Shown: positions 17,078 through 25,781 of the stretch, piece after piece
Layout: each line of letters opens with the position of its first letter
Position numbering within the stretch: the stretch's first letter is position 1
From: DATJGR01 sp963735085
GTDB taxonomy: Bacteria; Pseudomonadota; Gammaproteobacteria; Pseudomonadales; Azotimanducaceae
Assembly (NCBI GenBank): GCA_963735085.1
Contig: CAVTJP010000005.1
Location: forward strand, 1,922,001 to 1,986,000
Reading direction: 5' to 3'
DNA length: 64,000 nt
The notes under the pieces: generated by a model
Databases searched by the model: none
What the model saw: only the letters and a program-made list of their open reading frames with translations
What the model was told of the DNA's origin: nothing
Program-made: the position numbers and the translations under genes

Positions 17078-18001
17078 TCAGTAAACACTGCCAACAATTT
17101 CCGCGACGAACGTCTCGGCGCCTCCGGCAACGAAGCCGGTGCAGTACGTGGCGTGTGCGGAAGCATCGGCGGTTTCGCTGCATTCCAGGCGCGCCGGTGA
17201 TTTCCCATGCGCCGGCAGAATCCGAACACTGCGCTGCTGCGTGGTGAACAACTCCGGATGCGCGATCCAGGCGATGGCTGCGGAGTCCCACGGGTGAAAC
17301 CCGCGCTCGGTCGGAAACTGCTTCGTCCAATGGTCAAACCAGGCGAGCGAGTTGCGATGCAGATACCGGGCAGTATCGGTGGCGCGCGCTTCGATCGTCG
17401 CCAGATCGACGTCCGTGATGACCACTTGGCTGGTCAGTTCGAATCCCGCGAGCACGATCGGGATGCGCTGTTCGAGTGGCCCGCGTGCGTCGAGCAGCAG
17501 CGCCATCGCGCGGACGTCGTTTTCGAAGTTGAAGTCTCGCACCGGGCCGGCGTCGCCGATGTAGAAGGTGCGATTCGGGCTTCGACCAGCAACGATGATC
17601 ATTTCCTCGACGTTTGCGATGCGCTCCGGAAAATGATGTGCCAGCAAGGCCATGTTCGTCAGCGGACCAATTGCTGCGATCGTCAAACGCTGTCGGCGCA
17701 GAAGCTCGGCGAGCTGGATGACGGCATCATTGGGGGGTGGTATTGCGCCGCGTTGTGGCAGCGCGCCGTCGGCACCGCGCCAGACCGGAACATCGACGTG
17801 CTTCAGTTCGATCAGTTCGCGGGCCACACGGTCGACATCGGCGAGCGGCGCATTGCCGTATACGGTGGTTACGCCGAGCAGTTCGATGCTGTCGAGATTG
17901 ATCGCCTCGACGATCGCAAAGCCATCGTCGATATCGCGCGGCCGGCCCTCATGCCAGACACCCAGTGCGACATCGGTGTCGATGACCAGCGACCTCGTCA
18001 T
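17078..18001 (-). CDS. Inosine-uridine-type nucleoside hydrolase
   Basis: A 307-residue N-ribosyl hydrolase (IUNH superfamily) that cleaves the N-glycosidic bond of nucleosides to give base and ribose. The calcium site is split: D8-T-D10 and D25-D26 in RDIDDGFAI, with a loop of about ten residues more than the canonical DxDPGxDD. NFENDVRAM in the middle is the typical ribose-binding NxxxD stretch, and SAAIAWIAHPEL is the usual C-terminal helix. I take the ATG at 18001 because it overlaps the kinase stop as ATGA; the frame extends five codons further. Pairing with a methylthioribose-kinase-like gene suggests that released sugar is phosphorylated. Confidence 0.87.
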   Translation of the reverse strand: MTRSLVIDTDVALGVWHEGRPRDIDDGFAIVEAINLDSIELLGVTTVYGNAPLADVDRVARELIELKHVDVPVWRGADGALPQRGAIPPPNDAVIQLAELLRRQRLTIAAIGPLTNMALLAHHFPERIANVEEMIIVAGRSPNRTFYIGDAGPVRDFNFENDVRAMALLLDARGPLEQRIPIVLAGFELTSQVVITDVDLATIEARATDTARYLHRNSLAWFDHWTKQFPTERGFHPWDSAAIAWIAHPELFTTQQRSVRILPAHGKSPARLECSETADASAHATYCTGFVAGGAETFVAEIVGSVY

Positions 18002-19023
18002 GCTGCAATGATCCACTGCCGGGCGGTGTCGAGCCAGCGTTGTTTCATCGATAAGTCGGTGGATAACGGCAGCTGTGCGACACCCAACAGACGGCGCATC
18101 AATTCAACGCCGGCGAATGCGCGCGCCAGCGAAAACGAAAACCCCGACGGGGCGCGATAGCTGCGCAGCGCCGCGTCGAGTTCGGCCTGCTCGATGCGCG
18201 CGAATGTGAAGTGGGCGCTCAACACGCCGATGTCGAACTCAGGCGGGCCGATGAAAGCGAACTCCGGGTCGATGATCGCGACACGAGTGCCGGTATGCCG
18301 AAGCCACGCTCCGGGACAGTAGTCGCCATGGAGCAACGCTGACGTCGATGCGTGCGGTGCGTCGCCGAGGTATATATCGCCAAGCGCGGCGACACGTTGT
18401 CGAAGCCGGGCATCGCCCGAACAAGTGCGCGCAACTGCAGCGAGTCCGGGTGTAGCGGCATCCAGGTCGAGTCCGTTGTCACTGCGCAGCGGGATATCGA
18501 ATATGTGTGCATGGTTCAGCGCGCGCATCGCGTGATTGTCGAATTCCGGAAACCGTGATGCATCGATACGCAGCGCATGCAACGCGCTGATCCAGTCGAG
18601 CAGCGCCGTCGAGTCTTCCGGCGAAATACCTGCGCGCGACGTCTGGTCATCGTTCGCGTATGCGCCGGTGAAATCTGCCGATGCGCCCAGATCTTCGAGC
18701 GCCATGAGACGATTTTCCGCGTCGAACCCAAGTATTCGGGGCAGGCGCATCGACACCGCGGACGATGCAGCGGTTGCACGGTAAAACGCGAACTCGACGG
18801 AGATGCGATCGGCAGGGGCGGCAATACTGGGGTATTTCGCAACGAACGGTACCGACTGCTTCAGCACCAGAGTGCGCTTTTGCAGGTGCGCTCTGAGCGT
18901 GCGGTTCATATTGCCGGCGCCCGCCGGCTCGAGCGCTTGCAGAGATTCGTCGGTGTCGATCCAACCGAGGTCGCGCAGGCGTGATTCGATGCTGACGATG
19001 TTCTCTGCGAGCAGGTCGACCAT
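17998..19023 (-). CDS. Methylthioribose-kinase-like phosphotransferase
   Basis: A 341-residue kinase of the aminoglycoside-phosphotransferase fold closest in motifs to 5-methylthioribose kinase (MtnK). N-terminal GAGNMNRTLRA and LVLKQSVPFVAKYPSI; catalytic LLHGDYCPGAWL; metal-binding IDPEFAFIGPPEFDIG, nearly the MtnK signature. Catalytic aspartate of HGD and the DPE acid are intact. Start ATG 19021-19023 overlaps the mpl stop (TGATG); the longer frame to 19215 runs deep into mpl and is rejected. With the next gene encoding a nucleoside hydrolase, a hydrolase-kinase salvage module for ribose or methylthioribose is plausible. No mtnA or other methionine-salvage gene is nearby. Confidence 0.8.
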   Translation of the reverse strand: MVDLLAENIVSIESRLRDLGWIDTDESLQALEPAGAGNMNRTLRAHLQKRTLVLKQSVPFVAKYPSIAAPADRISVEFAFYRATAASSAVSMRLPRILGFDAENRLMALEDLGASADFTGAYANDDQTSRAGISPEDSTALLDWISALHALRIDASRFPEFDNHAMRALNHAHIFDIPLRSDNGLDLDAATPGLAAVARTCSGDARLRQRVAALGDIYLGDAPHASTSALLHGDYCPGAWLRHTGTRVAIIDPEFAFIGPPEFDIGVLSAHFTFARIEQAELDAALRSYRAPSGFSFSLARAFAGVELMRRLLGVAQLPLSTDLSMKQRWLDTARQWIIAA

Positions 19024-20441
19024 CACGGCGCGGGCGCGGCAAGCGCTGCGACGAGTGAGCGGTGAATGCCGCCGAACGATCCGTTGCTCATGATGACGAT
19101 GTGGCGGCGATGTTTTGGCGGCGGCAGCGATGTCAGCGTGCGGATCAGGTGCTTCAGGTCGTCCTCGATCGCGGCCGGCACTACGCTCGCGTGGACGACC
19201 TCGGCCAGGTCCCACTTGATGTTCTCGCCCCGAAACCAGTACACGCTGTCGGCCGCAGCGCAGCAGGTCGCCAACTCATCGCGCAGCGTGCCGAGCGACA
19301 TCGTGTGTGAGCGCGGTTCGATCACTGCGACAATCTCGTCGCCGGCGAATCGGTGCCGCAAGCCCTGCAACGTCGTGCGGATCGCGGTCGGGTGGTGGGC
19401 GAAGTCGTCATAGACGAGAATGTCACCGAGCTCCGCGATCAATTCGAGCCGTCGCGTGACACCTTGAAACGTGCGCAACGCCTCGATGGCGACTTCAGGC
19501 GGCACTCCGGCGTGGCGGGCGGCGGCAATTGCGTTCAAGCCGTTTGCGACGTTGTGCTGGCCGAGTTGGTGCCACGCGAGTTCGCCGAGTGGCGTTTCGT
19601 TCAGATATGGCGCGAAGGTGGAACCGTCCGACGCGACGTGTTCGGCGTGCCACAGTTCGCCGTTGTCCGTTGCGATCCTCGCCACTTTGCGAGGTCGTTG
19701 GTTACCCCGAACGCGCGCCACCGGCGTCCAGCAACCCATTCGCAGCACATGATCGACGGCCTCGTCGTGTTCCGGCGCAACGATCAGGCCCGTGGCAGGG
19801 ACCGTGCGCAGAAGATGATGGAACTGCGTCTGGATGGCTGCCAGGTCGGGGAAAATATCGGCGTGATCGTACTCGAGATTGTTGATGACGAGCGTACGCG
19901 GCCGGTAGTGCACGAATTTCGAGCGGCGATCGAAGTACGAAGTATCGTACTCGTCGGCTTCCACGACGAAGAACGGCGTGCTGCCGAGGCGTGCCGAGCA
20001 ACCAAAATCCTTTGGTACGCCGCCGATCAGGAAACCCGGGTCGAGTCCTGCTCGATCCAGAATATGCGCGAGCATGCTCGCCGTCGTCGTCTTGCCATGC
20101 GTGCCGGACACAGCGAGCACCCAGCGACCGTTGAGGATGCGGCTGCCGAGCCATTCGGCTCCCGAGGTATACGGCAGCGCATTTTCCAGGATGTACTCGA
20201 CACCCGCGTGGCCGCGGGGCAAGCCGGCGTTGCCGATCACGACGAGGTCGGGCGCGGGCTTCAGTTGCGCCGGATCGAAGCCCTCATGCACCGTGATGTT
20301 TGCGGCGGCGAGTTGCTCGCTCATCGGTGGATACAGCGCGTTGTCGGAACCGCTGACGCGAACGCCCGACTCTCTGGCGAGTAGCGCCAGGCTGCCCATC
20401 AGAGTGCCACCGATGCCCAGAAAATAGATGTGTTCTGTCAC
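19023..20441 (-). CDS. mpl: UDP-MurNAc:L-Ala-gamma-D-Glu-meso-DAP ligase
   Basis: Cytoplasmic murein-peptide recycling ligase of the Mur family, about 472 residues. N-terminal FLGIGGTLMGSLALL nucleotide motif, ATP loop SGTHGKTTTASML, the VVEADEYDTSYFDRRSKF segment typical of Mpl, NNLEYDHADIF, and C-terminal YDDFAHHPTAI and EPRSHTM. I chose the GTG at 20439-20441 because the product then begins TEHIYFLGIGG like its relatives, and the longer frame (to 20510) overlaps the upstream gene. It complements murU/amgK later in the window, so the organism recycles both peptide and sugar parts of peptidoglycan. Confidence 0.95.
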   Translation of the reverse strand: MTEHIYFLGIGGTLMGSLALLARESGVRVSGSDNALYPPMSEQLAAANITVHEGFDPAQLKPAPDLVVIGNAGLPRGHAGVEYILENALPYTSGAEWLGSRILNGRWVLAVSGTHGKTTTASMLAHILDRAGLDPGFLIGGVPKDFGCSARLGSTPFFVVEADEYDTSYFDRRSKFVHYRPRTLVINNLEYDHADIFPDLAAIQTQFHHLLRTVPATGLIVAPEHDEAVDHVLRMGCWTPVARVRGNQRPRKVARIATDNGELWHAEHVASDGSTFAPYLNETPLGELAWHQLGQHNVANGLNAIAAARHAGVPPEVAIEALRTFQGVTRRLELIAELGDILVYDDFAHHPTAIRTTLQGLRHRFAGDEIVAVIEPRSHTMSLGTLRDELATCCAAADSVYWFRGENIKWDLAEVVHASVVPAAIEDDLKHLIRTLTSLPPPKHRRHIVIMSNGSFGGIHRSLVAALAAPAP

Positions 20442-20466
20442 TGGGCAACCATCCGTATGCGCCCCG

Positions 20467-20973
20467 TCATTGCGGGCTACCGGATGCGGCAAATGACAGC
20501 GCAGCAGCAAGGAACGTGGTGCCCAGCGCGAGCAGGATGCCGATGAAAACGGTCACGTTCATCGCCCGATGCAGGATGAAGCCATTGACGGCGATCGACC
20601 AGATGACGATGAGATCGACGATGCCGACCCGTAGCGAACTCGCATCGCCAACGAGCGGAACCAGTATCGCGCTCAGCAGCGTGAACAGCAGGTCGCAACC
20701 GAACAGCGCGGTTACAGTGGCGGGAAATCGACCGATCACATCGCGCATCGACAGCATGATCCACGTCGTGGTCGCCATCGTCGCCATTGAAACGAGTACG
20801 CGGGTTGCGATCTGGGTCGCGGTCAGATCGTGGCCGTACTGAAGCGAGACGAAGAAGCTCAGCAGCACATCCGCGACGATCACGCCGCCGACGAACAACG
20901 GGTGCGTAGGAACCAGTTCCGGTCCACGCCGCAACAGACAGATGTTCCAGAAGACCGCGAGGATCGGTTTCAT
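20467..20973 (-). CDS. Small integral membrane protein, unknown
   Basis: A 168-residue protein with four predicted transmembrane segments (about residues 24-45, 57-75, 86-106, 133-160) and short loops; no catalytic motif. It sits 25 bp before mpl in the same direction, a position where similar unnamed membrane proteins occur in other gammaproteobacteria. It could be a channel or assembly factor, but nothing in the sequence decides this. Confidence 0.75.
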   Translation of the reverse strand: MKPILAVFWNICLLRRGPELVPTHPLFVGGVIVADVLLSFFVSLQYGHDLTATQIATRVLVSMATMATTTWIMLSMRDVIGRFPATVTALFGCDLLFTLLSAILVPLVGDASSLRVGIVDLIVIWSIAVNGFILHRAMNVTVFIGILLALGTTFLAAALSFAASGSPQ

Positions 20974-21001
20974 TGCAGACGTAGCATTCGACCAATGGGA
21001 A

Positions 21002-21030
21002 TTGTCGCATAAAAGCCTTTACCCTTTACT
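21002..21030 (+). promoter_or_regulatory. Candidate sigma-70 promoter for pfp
   Basis: TTGTCG (21002-21007), a 17 bp spacer and TTTACT (21025-21030), each 4 of 6 to consensus, end 34 bp before the pfp ATG. It is in the 91 bp divergent region with the membrane protein-mpl run. Sequence inference only. Confidence 0.35.
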
Positions 21031-21064
21031 ATGGCCGCCGCTCGCAATCTCCGGAAAGGAATAC

Positions 21065-22318
21065 ATGCGCAAACGCAACGCCTTTTACGCCCAGTCCGGC
21101 GGTGTGACCGCCGTCATCAATGCCAGCGCTTGCGGTGTGATCGAGACTGCGCGGCGTCATCGCGACGTCATCGGCAAGGTCTTTGCTGGGCGCAACGGCA
21201 TCATCGGTGCGTTGCGCGAGGAGTTGGTCGACACCAGTCTGGAATCGGCGGGCGCGATTGCCGGCCTGCGTAGTACACCTGCGGGCGCATTCGGATCGTG
21301 TCGGCACAAGCTGAAATCGTTCGACGCGGATCCGCGTGAATACCAGCGCCTGATCGACGTATTCAAGGCGCACGACATCGGCTACTTCTTCTACAACGGT
21401 GGTGGCGATTCACAGGATACCGCCTACAAAGTGGCGCAACTGAGTGCGCGCCTGGACTATCCGATCATCTGCGTCGGTGTGCCGAAGACCGTCGACAACG
21501 ATCTTCCATTCACCGACACGTGCCCCGGCTTTGGGTCGGTTGCCAAGTACGTTGCGGTGTCCATTCGAGAAGCGGCGCTCGACGTCGCCAGCATGTGCGA
21601 GACATCGACGAAAGTGTTCGTGATGGAGGTCATGGGCCGGCACGCGGGGTGGATCGCGGCCGCCGCGGGCCTGGCGCAACAGGTGAAGGGCGGTGCACCG
21701 CATCTCATCGTATTTCCGGAAATTGCATTCGAGCGGGCCGGGTTCATTCAGAAGGTCGATGCGACGGTCAAACGCGAAGGCTATTGCGTCATCGTGGTAT
21801 CGGAGGGCGCGCGCCACGTGGATGGCAGTTTTCTTGCTGAAGCCGGCACGCGAGATGCCTTCGGGCATGCGCAACTTGGCGGTGTCGCGCCGACGGTGGC
21901 TGAGTTGATCCGATCGGAACTGGGCTACAAATTCCACTGGGCAGTCGCCGATTACCTGCAGCGGGCAGCGCGTCACGTCGCGTCGAAGACCGACGTCGAG
22001 CAAGCCTATGCGGTAGGCCGCGCGGCCGTCGAGTTTGCGGTCGCCGGCAAGAACGCAGTCATGCCGATTATCGTACGCAAATCGTCGCAACCGTATCGCT
22101 GGACGATTGGCGAGGCACCGCTTGCGAAGGTCGCCAACGTCGAAAAGAAGATGCCGCGCAGTTTCATCACGCGCGATGGCTTTGGTATCACGCAGAAAGC
22201 GCGCGACTACCTGGCGCCGCTGATCGCAGGTGAGGATTACCCGCGCTTCAAGAATGGCTTGCCGGAGTATGTGAGCTTGAAGAACCGGCTGGTGCCGAAA
22301 AAGCTGCCGCCGTTCTGA
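21065..22318 (+). CDS. pfp: 6-phosphofructokinase, PPi-dependent type
   Basis: A 417-residue phosphofructokinase that converts fructose 6-phosphate to the 1,6-bisphosphate, reversibly when PPi is donor. Nucleotide-site residues read GGGDSQDT near 113-118 and GVPKTVDNDLPFTD near 140. The aspartate in the GGGDS position equivalent to E. coli Gly104 and the lysine of PKT equivalent to Gly124 are the pair that mark PPi use over ATP. CPGFGS and MGRHAGWIAA are also conserved. Start ATG 21065 is set by the ribosome site GGAAAGGA; the frame is open upstream to 20942 but without similarity. It faces hppA, which fits a PPi-based energy economy. Confidence 0.93.
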   Translation: MRKRNAFYAQSGGVTAVINASACGVIETARRHRDVIGKVFAGRNGIIGALREELVDTSLESAGAIAGLRSTPAGAFGSCRHKLKSFDADPREYQRLIDVFKAHDIGYFFYNGGGDSQDTAYKVAQLSARLDYPIICVGVPKTVDNDLPFTDTCPGFGSVAKYVAVSIREAALDVASMCETSTKVFVMEVMGRHAGWIAAAAGLAQQVKGGAPHLIVFPEIAFERAGFIQKVDATVKREGYCVIVVSEGARHVDGSFLAEAGTRDAFGHAQLGGVAPTVAELIRSELGYKFHWAVADYLQRAARHVASKTDVEQAYAVGRAAVEFAVAGKNAVMPIIVRKSSQPYRWTIGEAPLAKVANVEKKMPRSFITRDGFGITQKARDYLAPLIAGEDYPRFKNGLPEYVSLKNRLVPKKLPPF

Positions 22319-22326
22319 GGGAAAGA

Positions 22327-22379
22327 GGAAAGGGGGTCAGAACGACTTTTGCTGCAAAAGTCGTTCTGACCCCCTTTCC
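22327..22379. repeat. Perfect 53-bp REP-like palindrome
   Basis: Two 26 bp arms (22327-22352 and 22354-22379) are perfect inverted repeats around a single T; core GGGGTCAGAACGACTTTT. It lies 9 bp after the pfp stop and 21 bp before the hppA stop, between convergent genes, so it probably also ends or stabilises both transcripts. A decayed relative is at 12556-12593. The GGGGTCAGA type is known as a REP class moved by RAYT transposases (from memory); no RAYT gene is in the window. Confidence 0.85.
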
Positions 22380-22399
22380 GGACGCCTATCACGGCATCG

Positions 22400-24442
22400 T
22401 CAGACGATCGAGCCGATGATCGGCACCATCAACAGAGCGACGATGTTGATGATCTTGATCAGCGGGTTGACCGCAGGACCGGCCGTATCCTTGTAGGGGT
22501 CGCCGACCGTGTCGCCGGTGACGGCCGCTTTGTGGGCTTCCGAGCCTTTGCCGCCGAAGTTACCGTCCTCAATGTATTTCTTGGCGTTGTCCCAGGCACC
22601 GCCGCCGGTCGTCATCGAGATCGCGACAAACAAGCCGGTGACGATCGTGCCGATCAGCAATCCGCCGAGCGCCTTGATGCCGGAGGATACGTCCATCGCG
22701 AACGTCATCACGACGAACAGCACGATCGGGACCAGAATCGGCAGCAGACTCGGGATGACCATTTCTTTGATAGCGGCCTTCGTCAACATGTCGACGGCAC
22801 GCGAATAGTCCGGTTTGCCGGTACCTTCCATGATGCCTTTGATCTCCTTGAACTGACGCCGCACTTCGTTGACGACGGTCGCGGCGGCGCGGCCGACGGC
22901 TTCCATCGCCATTGCGCCGAACAGATACGGCACCATGCCGCCAATGAACAGCCCGATGATCACCGCTGGGTCCGACAGGCTGAAATCGACCAGCCGGCCA
23001 ACCGCGTCGAGGTTGTGCGTGTAGTCGGCGAACAGCACCAGCGCCGCAAGCCCGGCAGAGCCGATCGCGTAGCCTTTGGTGACTGCTTTCGTGGTGTTGC
23101 CGACCGCGTCGAGCGGATCGGTGATGTCGCGAATTTCGCTCGGCAACCCCGCCATCTCGGCGATGCCGCCAGCGTTATCGGTAATCGGACCGTATGCGTC
23201 GAGCGCGACGATCATGCCGGTCATCGACAGCATTGCCGTGGCGGCGATCGCGATGCCGAACAGGCCGGCCAACGTGAACGATGCCCAGATCGCGACACAC
23301 ACAGCAAGCACCGGCAGTGCGGTCGATTTCATCGATATGCCGAGACCGGCAATGATGTTCGTTGCGTGGCCGGTCTGTGATGCGGCGGCAACGTGTTGCA
23401 CCGGCGCGTATTCGGTTGCGGTGTAGTACTCGGTGATCACCACCATCGCCGCGGTTAACAACAGACCGACGACCGCAGCGCCGAACAGCGGCAGCACGTG
23501 TTCGGGCGGCAGCATCCAGGCCGTAATGAAATAGAAGGCAATCGCAGCGAGGACGCCCGAGACGATTACGCCCTTGTAGAGCGCGTTCATGATCTTGCCG
23601 CCTTCCTTCGCCGAGACAAAGAACGTGCCGATGATCGAGGCCACGATCGACGCGCCGCCGAGTACGAGCGGATACAGCACGGCCGACGAGCCGGCATCTT
23701 TCATCACCAGCCCCGCCAGCAACATCGTGGCCACGATCGTGACCGCATAGGTTTCGAACAGGTCTGCGGCCATTCCGGCGCAGTCGCCAACGTTGTCACC
23801 GACGTTGTCGGCGATCACCGCGGGGTTGCGCGGGTCGTCTTCCGGAATACCGGCTTCCACCTTGCCAACCAGATCGGCCCCGACGTCGGCGCCCTTCGTG
23901 AAGATGCCACCACCGAGGCGCGCGAAGATCGAAATCAGCGAGCCGCCGAAGGCAAGCCCTACAAGGGCGTGCAGCGCGCGTTCTTCGCCGATCATCGGCA
24001 GGATCGCGGCGAAATATCCGGCCACGCCGAGCAGACCCAGGCCCACAACCAGCATGCCGGTGATCGCGCCACCGCGAAACGCCACGGCGAGCGCCGCGTT
24101 GACCCCATTATGGGCGGCTTGGGCCGTGCGCACGTTGGCGCGCACGGAGATGTTCATACCGATGAAACCCGTCAGGCCCGACAGTACCGCACCGATCATG
24201 AAACCGATGGCGGTGTACCAGTTCAACGCGAACCCCAGGATGATGAACAACGCGACGCCGACGTACGCAATGGTCGTGTACTGGCGGTTCAAATAGGCCT
24301 TGGCGCCGGCCTGGATCGCAGCCGCGATCTCCTGCATGCGCGGGTTGCCGGCGGGCTGAGCGAGAATCCAGCGGATGGAAACCAGACCATAAGCCAACGC
24401 GACGAAAGCGCAGACGACGGCGATGATCAGCGGTGTAGACAT
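22400..24442 (-). CDS. hppA: K+-independent membrane H+-translocating pyrophosphatase
   Basis: A 680-residue integral membrane pump with about 15-16 hydrophobic segments that couples PPi hydrolysis to proton export. Active-site clusters: GGGIFTKGADVGADLVGKVEAGIPEDD split across residues 180-210, ADNVGDNVGDCAGMAADLFE, and C-terminal TGDTVGDPYKDTAGPAVNPL. The K+-dependence switch near 450-458 reads GNTTKAVTKG, with lysine and threonine where K+-dependent enzymes have alanine and glycine, so it is the K+-independent class. AAGGGGGG lies just before the ATG, and a TAGAAT box (24568-24573, minus) is a possible -10. Functionally linked with the facing pfp. Confidence 0.95.
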   Translation of the reverse strand: MSTPLIIAVVCAFVALAYGLVSIRWILAQPAGNPRMQEIAAAIQAGAKAYLNRQYTTIAYVGVALFIILGFALNWYTAIGFMIGAVLSGLTGFIGMNISVRANVRTAQAAHNGVNAALAVAFRGGAITGMLVVGLGLLGVAGYFAAILPMIGEERALHALVGLAFGGSLISIFARLGGGIFTKGADVGADLVGKVEAGIPEDDPRNPAVIADNVGDNVGDCAGMAADLFETYAVTIVATMLLAGLVMKDAGSSAVLYPLVLGGASIVASIIGTFFVSAKEGGKIMNALYKGVIVSGVLAAIAFYFITAWMLPPEHVLPLFGAAVVGLLLTAAMVVITEYYTATEYAPVQHVAAASQTGHATNIIAGLGISMKSTALPVLAVCVAIWASFTLAGLFGIAIAATAMLSMTGMIVALDAYGPITDNAGGIAEMAGLPSEIRDITDPLDAVGNTTKAVTKGYAIGSAGLAALVLFADYTHNLDAVGRLVDFSLSDPAVIIGLFIGGMVPYLFGAMAMEAVGRAAATVVNEVRRQFKEIKGIMEGTGKPDYSRAVDMLTKAAIKEMVIPSLLPILVPIVLFVVMTFAMDVSSGIKALGGLLIGTIVTGLFVAISMTTGGGAWDNAKKYIEDGNFGGKGSEAHKAAVTGDTVGDPYKDTAGPAVNPLIKIINIVALLMVPIIGSIV

Positions 24443-24641
24443 GAATCCCCCCTTGAGGCTTTATTGTTGAGACGCTGGGCTTTTTGCGGGTGAAACGGCC
24501 CGTTGAGTTCGTAACAGCAACGCGTGGCGATGCCCGCGCGCCCGGTGGCCCCCCGACAAAGGCGGCGATTCTACAACAAATACCGGGACATAGAAGCGCG
24601 GCATTGGACACACACTACGCGGCGCAGGGTGGCCCACTACA

Positions 24642-25670
24642 CTATCCCTGTTGCAGCAAATTCCGTAGATCGATGATTGCGGCATTGGCGCGGGCAATGT
24701 ACGAAGCCATAACCAGCGAGTGATTGGCGAGCACTCCGAAACCGTCGCCGTTGAGGATCACCGGACTCCAGATCGTCGCCTGAGTCGGCTCCAGTTCGCG
24801 GATGATCTGTTGGAGGCTGACGCGCGCGTTCTTCTTCTCCAGCACGTCCTTGAAATCGTGGTCGACTGCGTGCAGCAACTCGAGCAATGCCCAAGTCTGT
24901 CCGCGCGCCTCGTAGAACACGTCGTCCAGTTGCAGCCACGGTGTCTTCACCCGCGACTCGGCCGGCGCAGGGGTCGCCGAAGTCGCCGCGCTGTCCCCGG
25001 CGAGGCCGGTGTCGAGCTGGCGCTTGCCAACGGCGCTGCTGAGGCGCTGGGACAGGCTGCCGAGGCGGGTTGAGACACCCGCGAGCCAGTTGCGAAGGTT
25101 GTCCGCGCGCGCGTAGAACTGGGCGTCGGGCTTGTTCGGGTCCGCGAGACGCTGCATATAGTGGTCGAGGTGAGCAATGCCTTTGCGGTATTCGCCTTCG
25201 GTGTCGGGAAACATCCAGCTCGAGTTGTCCCAGAAGAACTGCCCTTCGGCATCCGACAGGTCCGGGTCTTCCGCGGATTGACTCTGCGAGCGGCTCAGAT
25301 CGAGCCGCATTTCGCGGCTCATGTCGCGTACCTGCACCAGCACACCGAATTCCCAATTCGGTACGTTGTCCATCCACACGCCGGGCGGGAAGACATCGTT
25401 GGACAGGTATCCGCCGCGCTTGTCCAACAGCGTCTCGGCAACCTGGGCAAGCGTTGCGGCGGTGGTATAGCCGGTGACGACGTTGACGCCCTGACGCGCG
25501 GCATACGCGTGCGCGTTGTCGTCGACGGAAAACGCTGCGGGCTCGTAGTCCCACCACCAACCCAGCAGGCAGCAGATCAGCAGGTAAGCCACCACCGCGC
25601 CGGCCAGGATGCGGCCAATCCATCCGGCGCGCTGCGTGGACGCGCTGGATTGCCAGAACTTCCAGTTCAA
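24642..25670 (-). CDS. DUF2333 family membrane-anchored protein
   Basis: A 342-residue protein with one N-terminal transmembrane helix (about 20-40: IGRILAGAVVAYLLICCLLG) followed by WWWDYEP and a large periplasmic domain. GYTTAATLAQVAETLLDKRGGYLSND and PPGVWMDNVPNWEFGVLVQ near 66-110 are the characteristic part of DUF2333, a family of unknown function widespread in gammaproteobacteria. A low-complexity Ala/Pro stretch at about 225-240 separates two halves. It is 111 bp downstream of the lipoprotein gene, same strand. No role known to me. Confidence 0.85.
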   Translation of the reverse strand: MNWKFWQSSASTQRAGWIGRILAGAVVAYLLICCLLGWWWDYEPAAFSVDDNAHAYAARQGVNVVTGYTTAATLAQVAETLLDKRGGYLSNDVFPPGVWMDNVPNWEFGVLVQVRDMSREMRLDLSRSQSQSAEDPDLSDAEGQFFWDNSSWMFPDTEGEYRKGIAHLDHYMQRLADPNKPDAQFYARADNLRNWLAGVSTRLGSLSQRLSSAVGKRQLDTGLAGDSAATSATPAPAESRVKTPWLQLDDVFYEARGQTWALLELLHAVDHDFKDVLEKKNARVSLQQIIRELEPTQATIWSPVILNGDGFGVLANHSLVMASYIARANAAIIDLRNLLQQG

Positions 25671-25781
25671 CGTGTTGCGCTCCAGTCTGGATTCATAGGC
25701 ACAGTGAGGCGACTCGATTCTCGGAGCCTGCCAGCCTGAGCGGTATCGGGCACGAAGTCACGCCACCGATCTCGATTCTGC

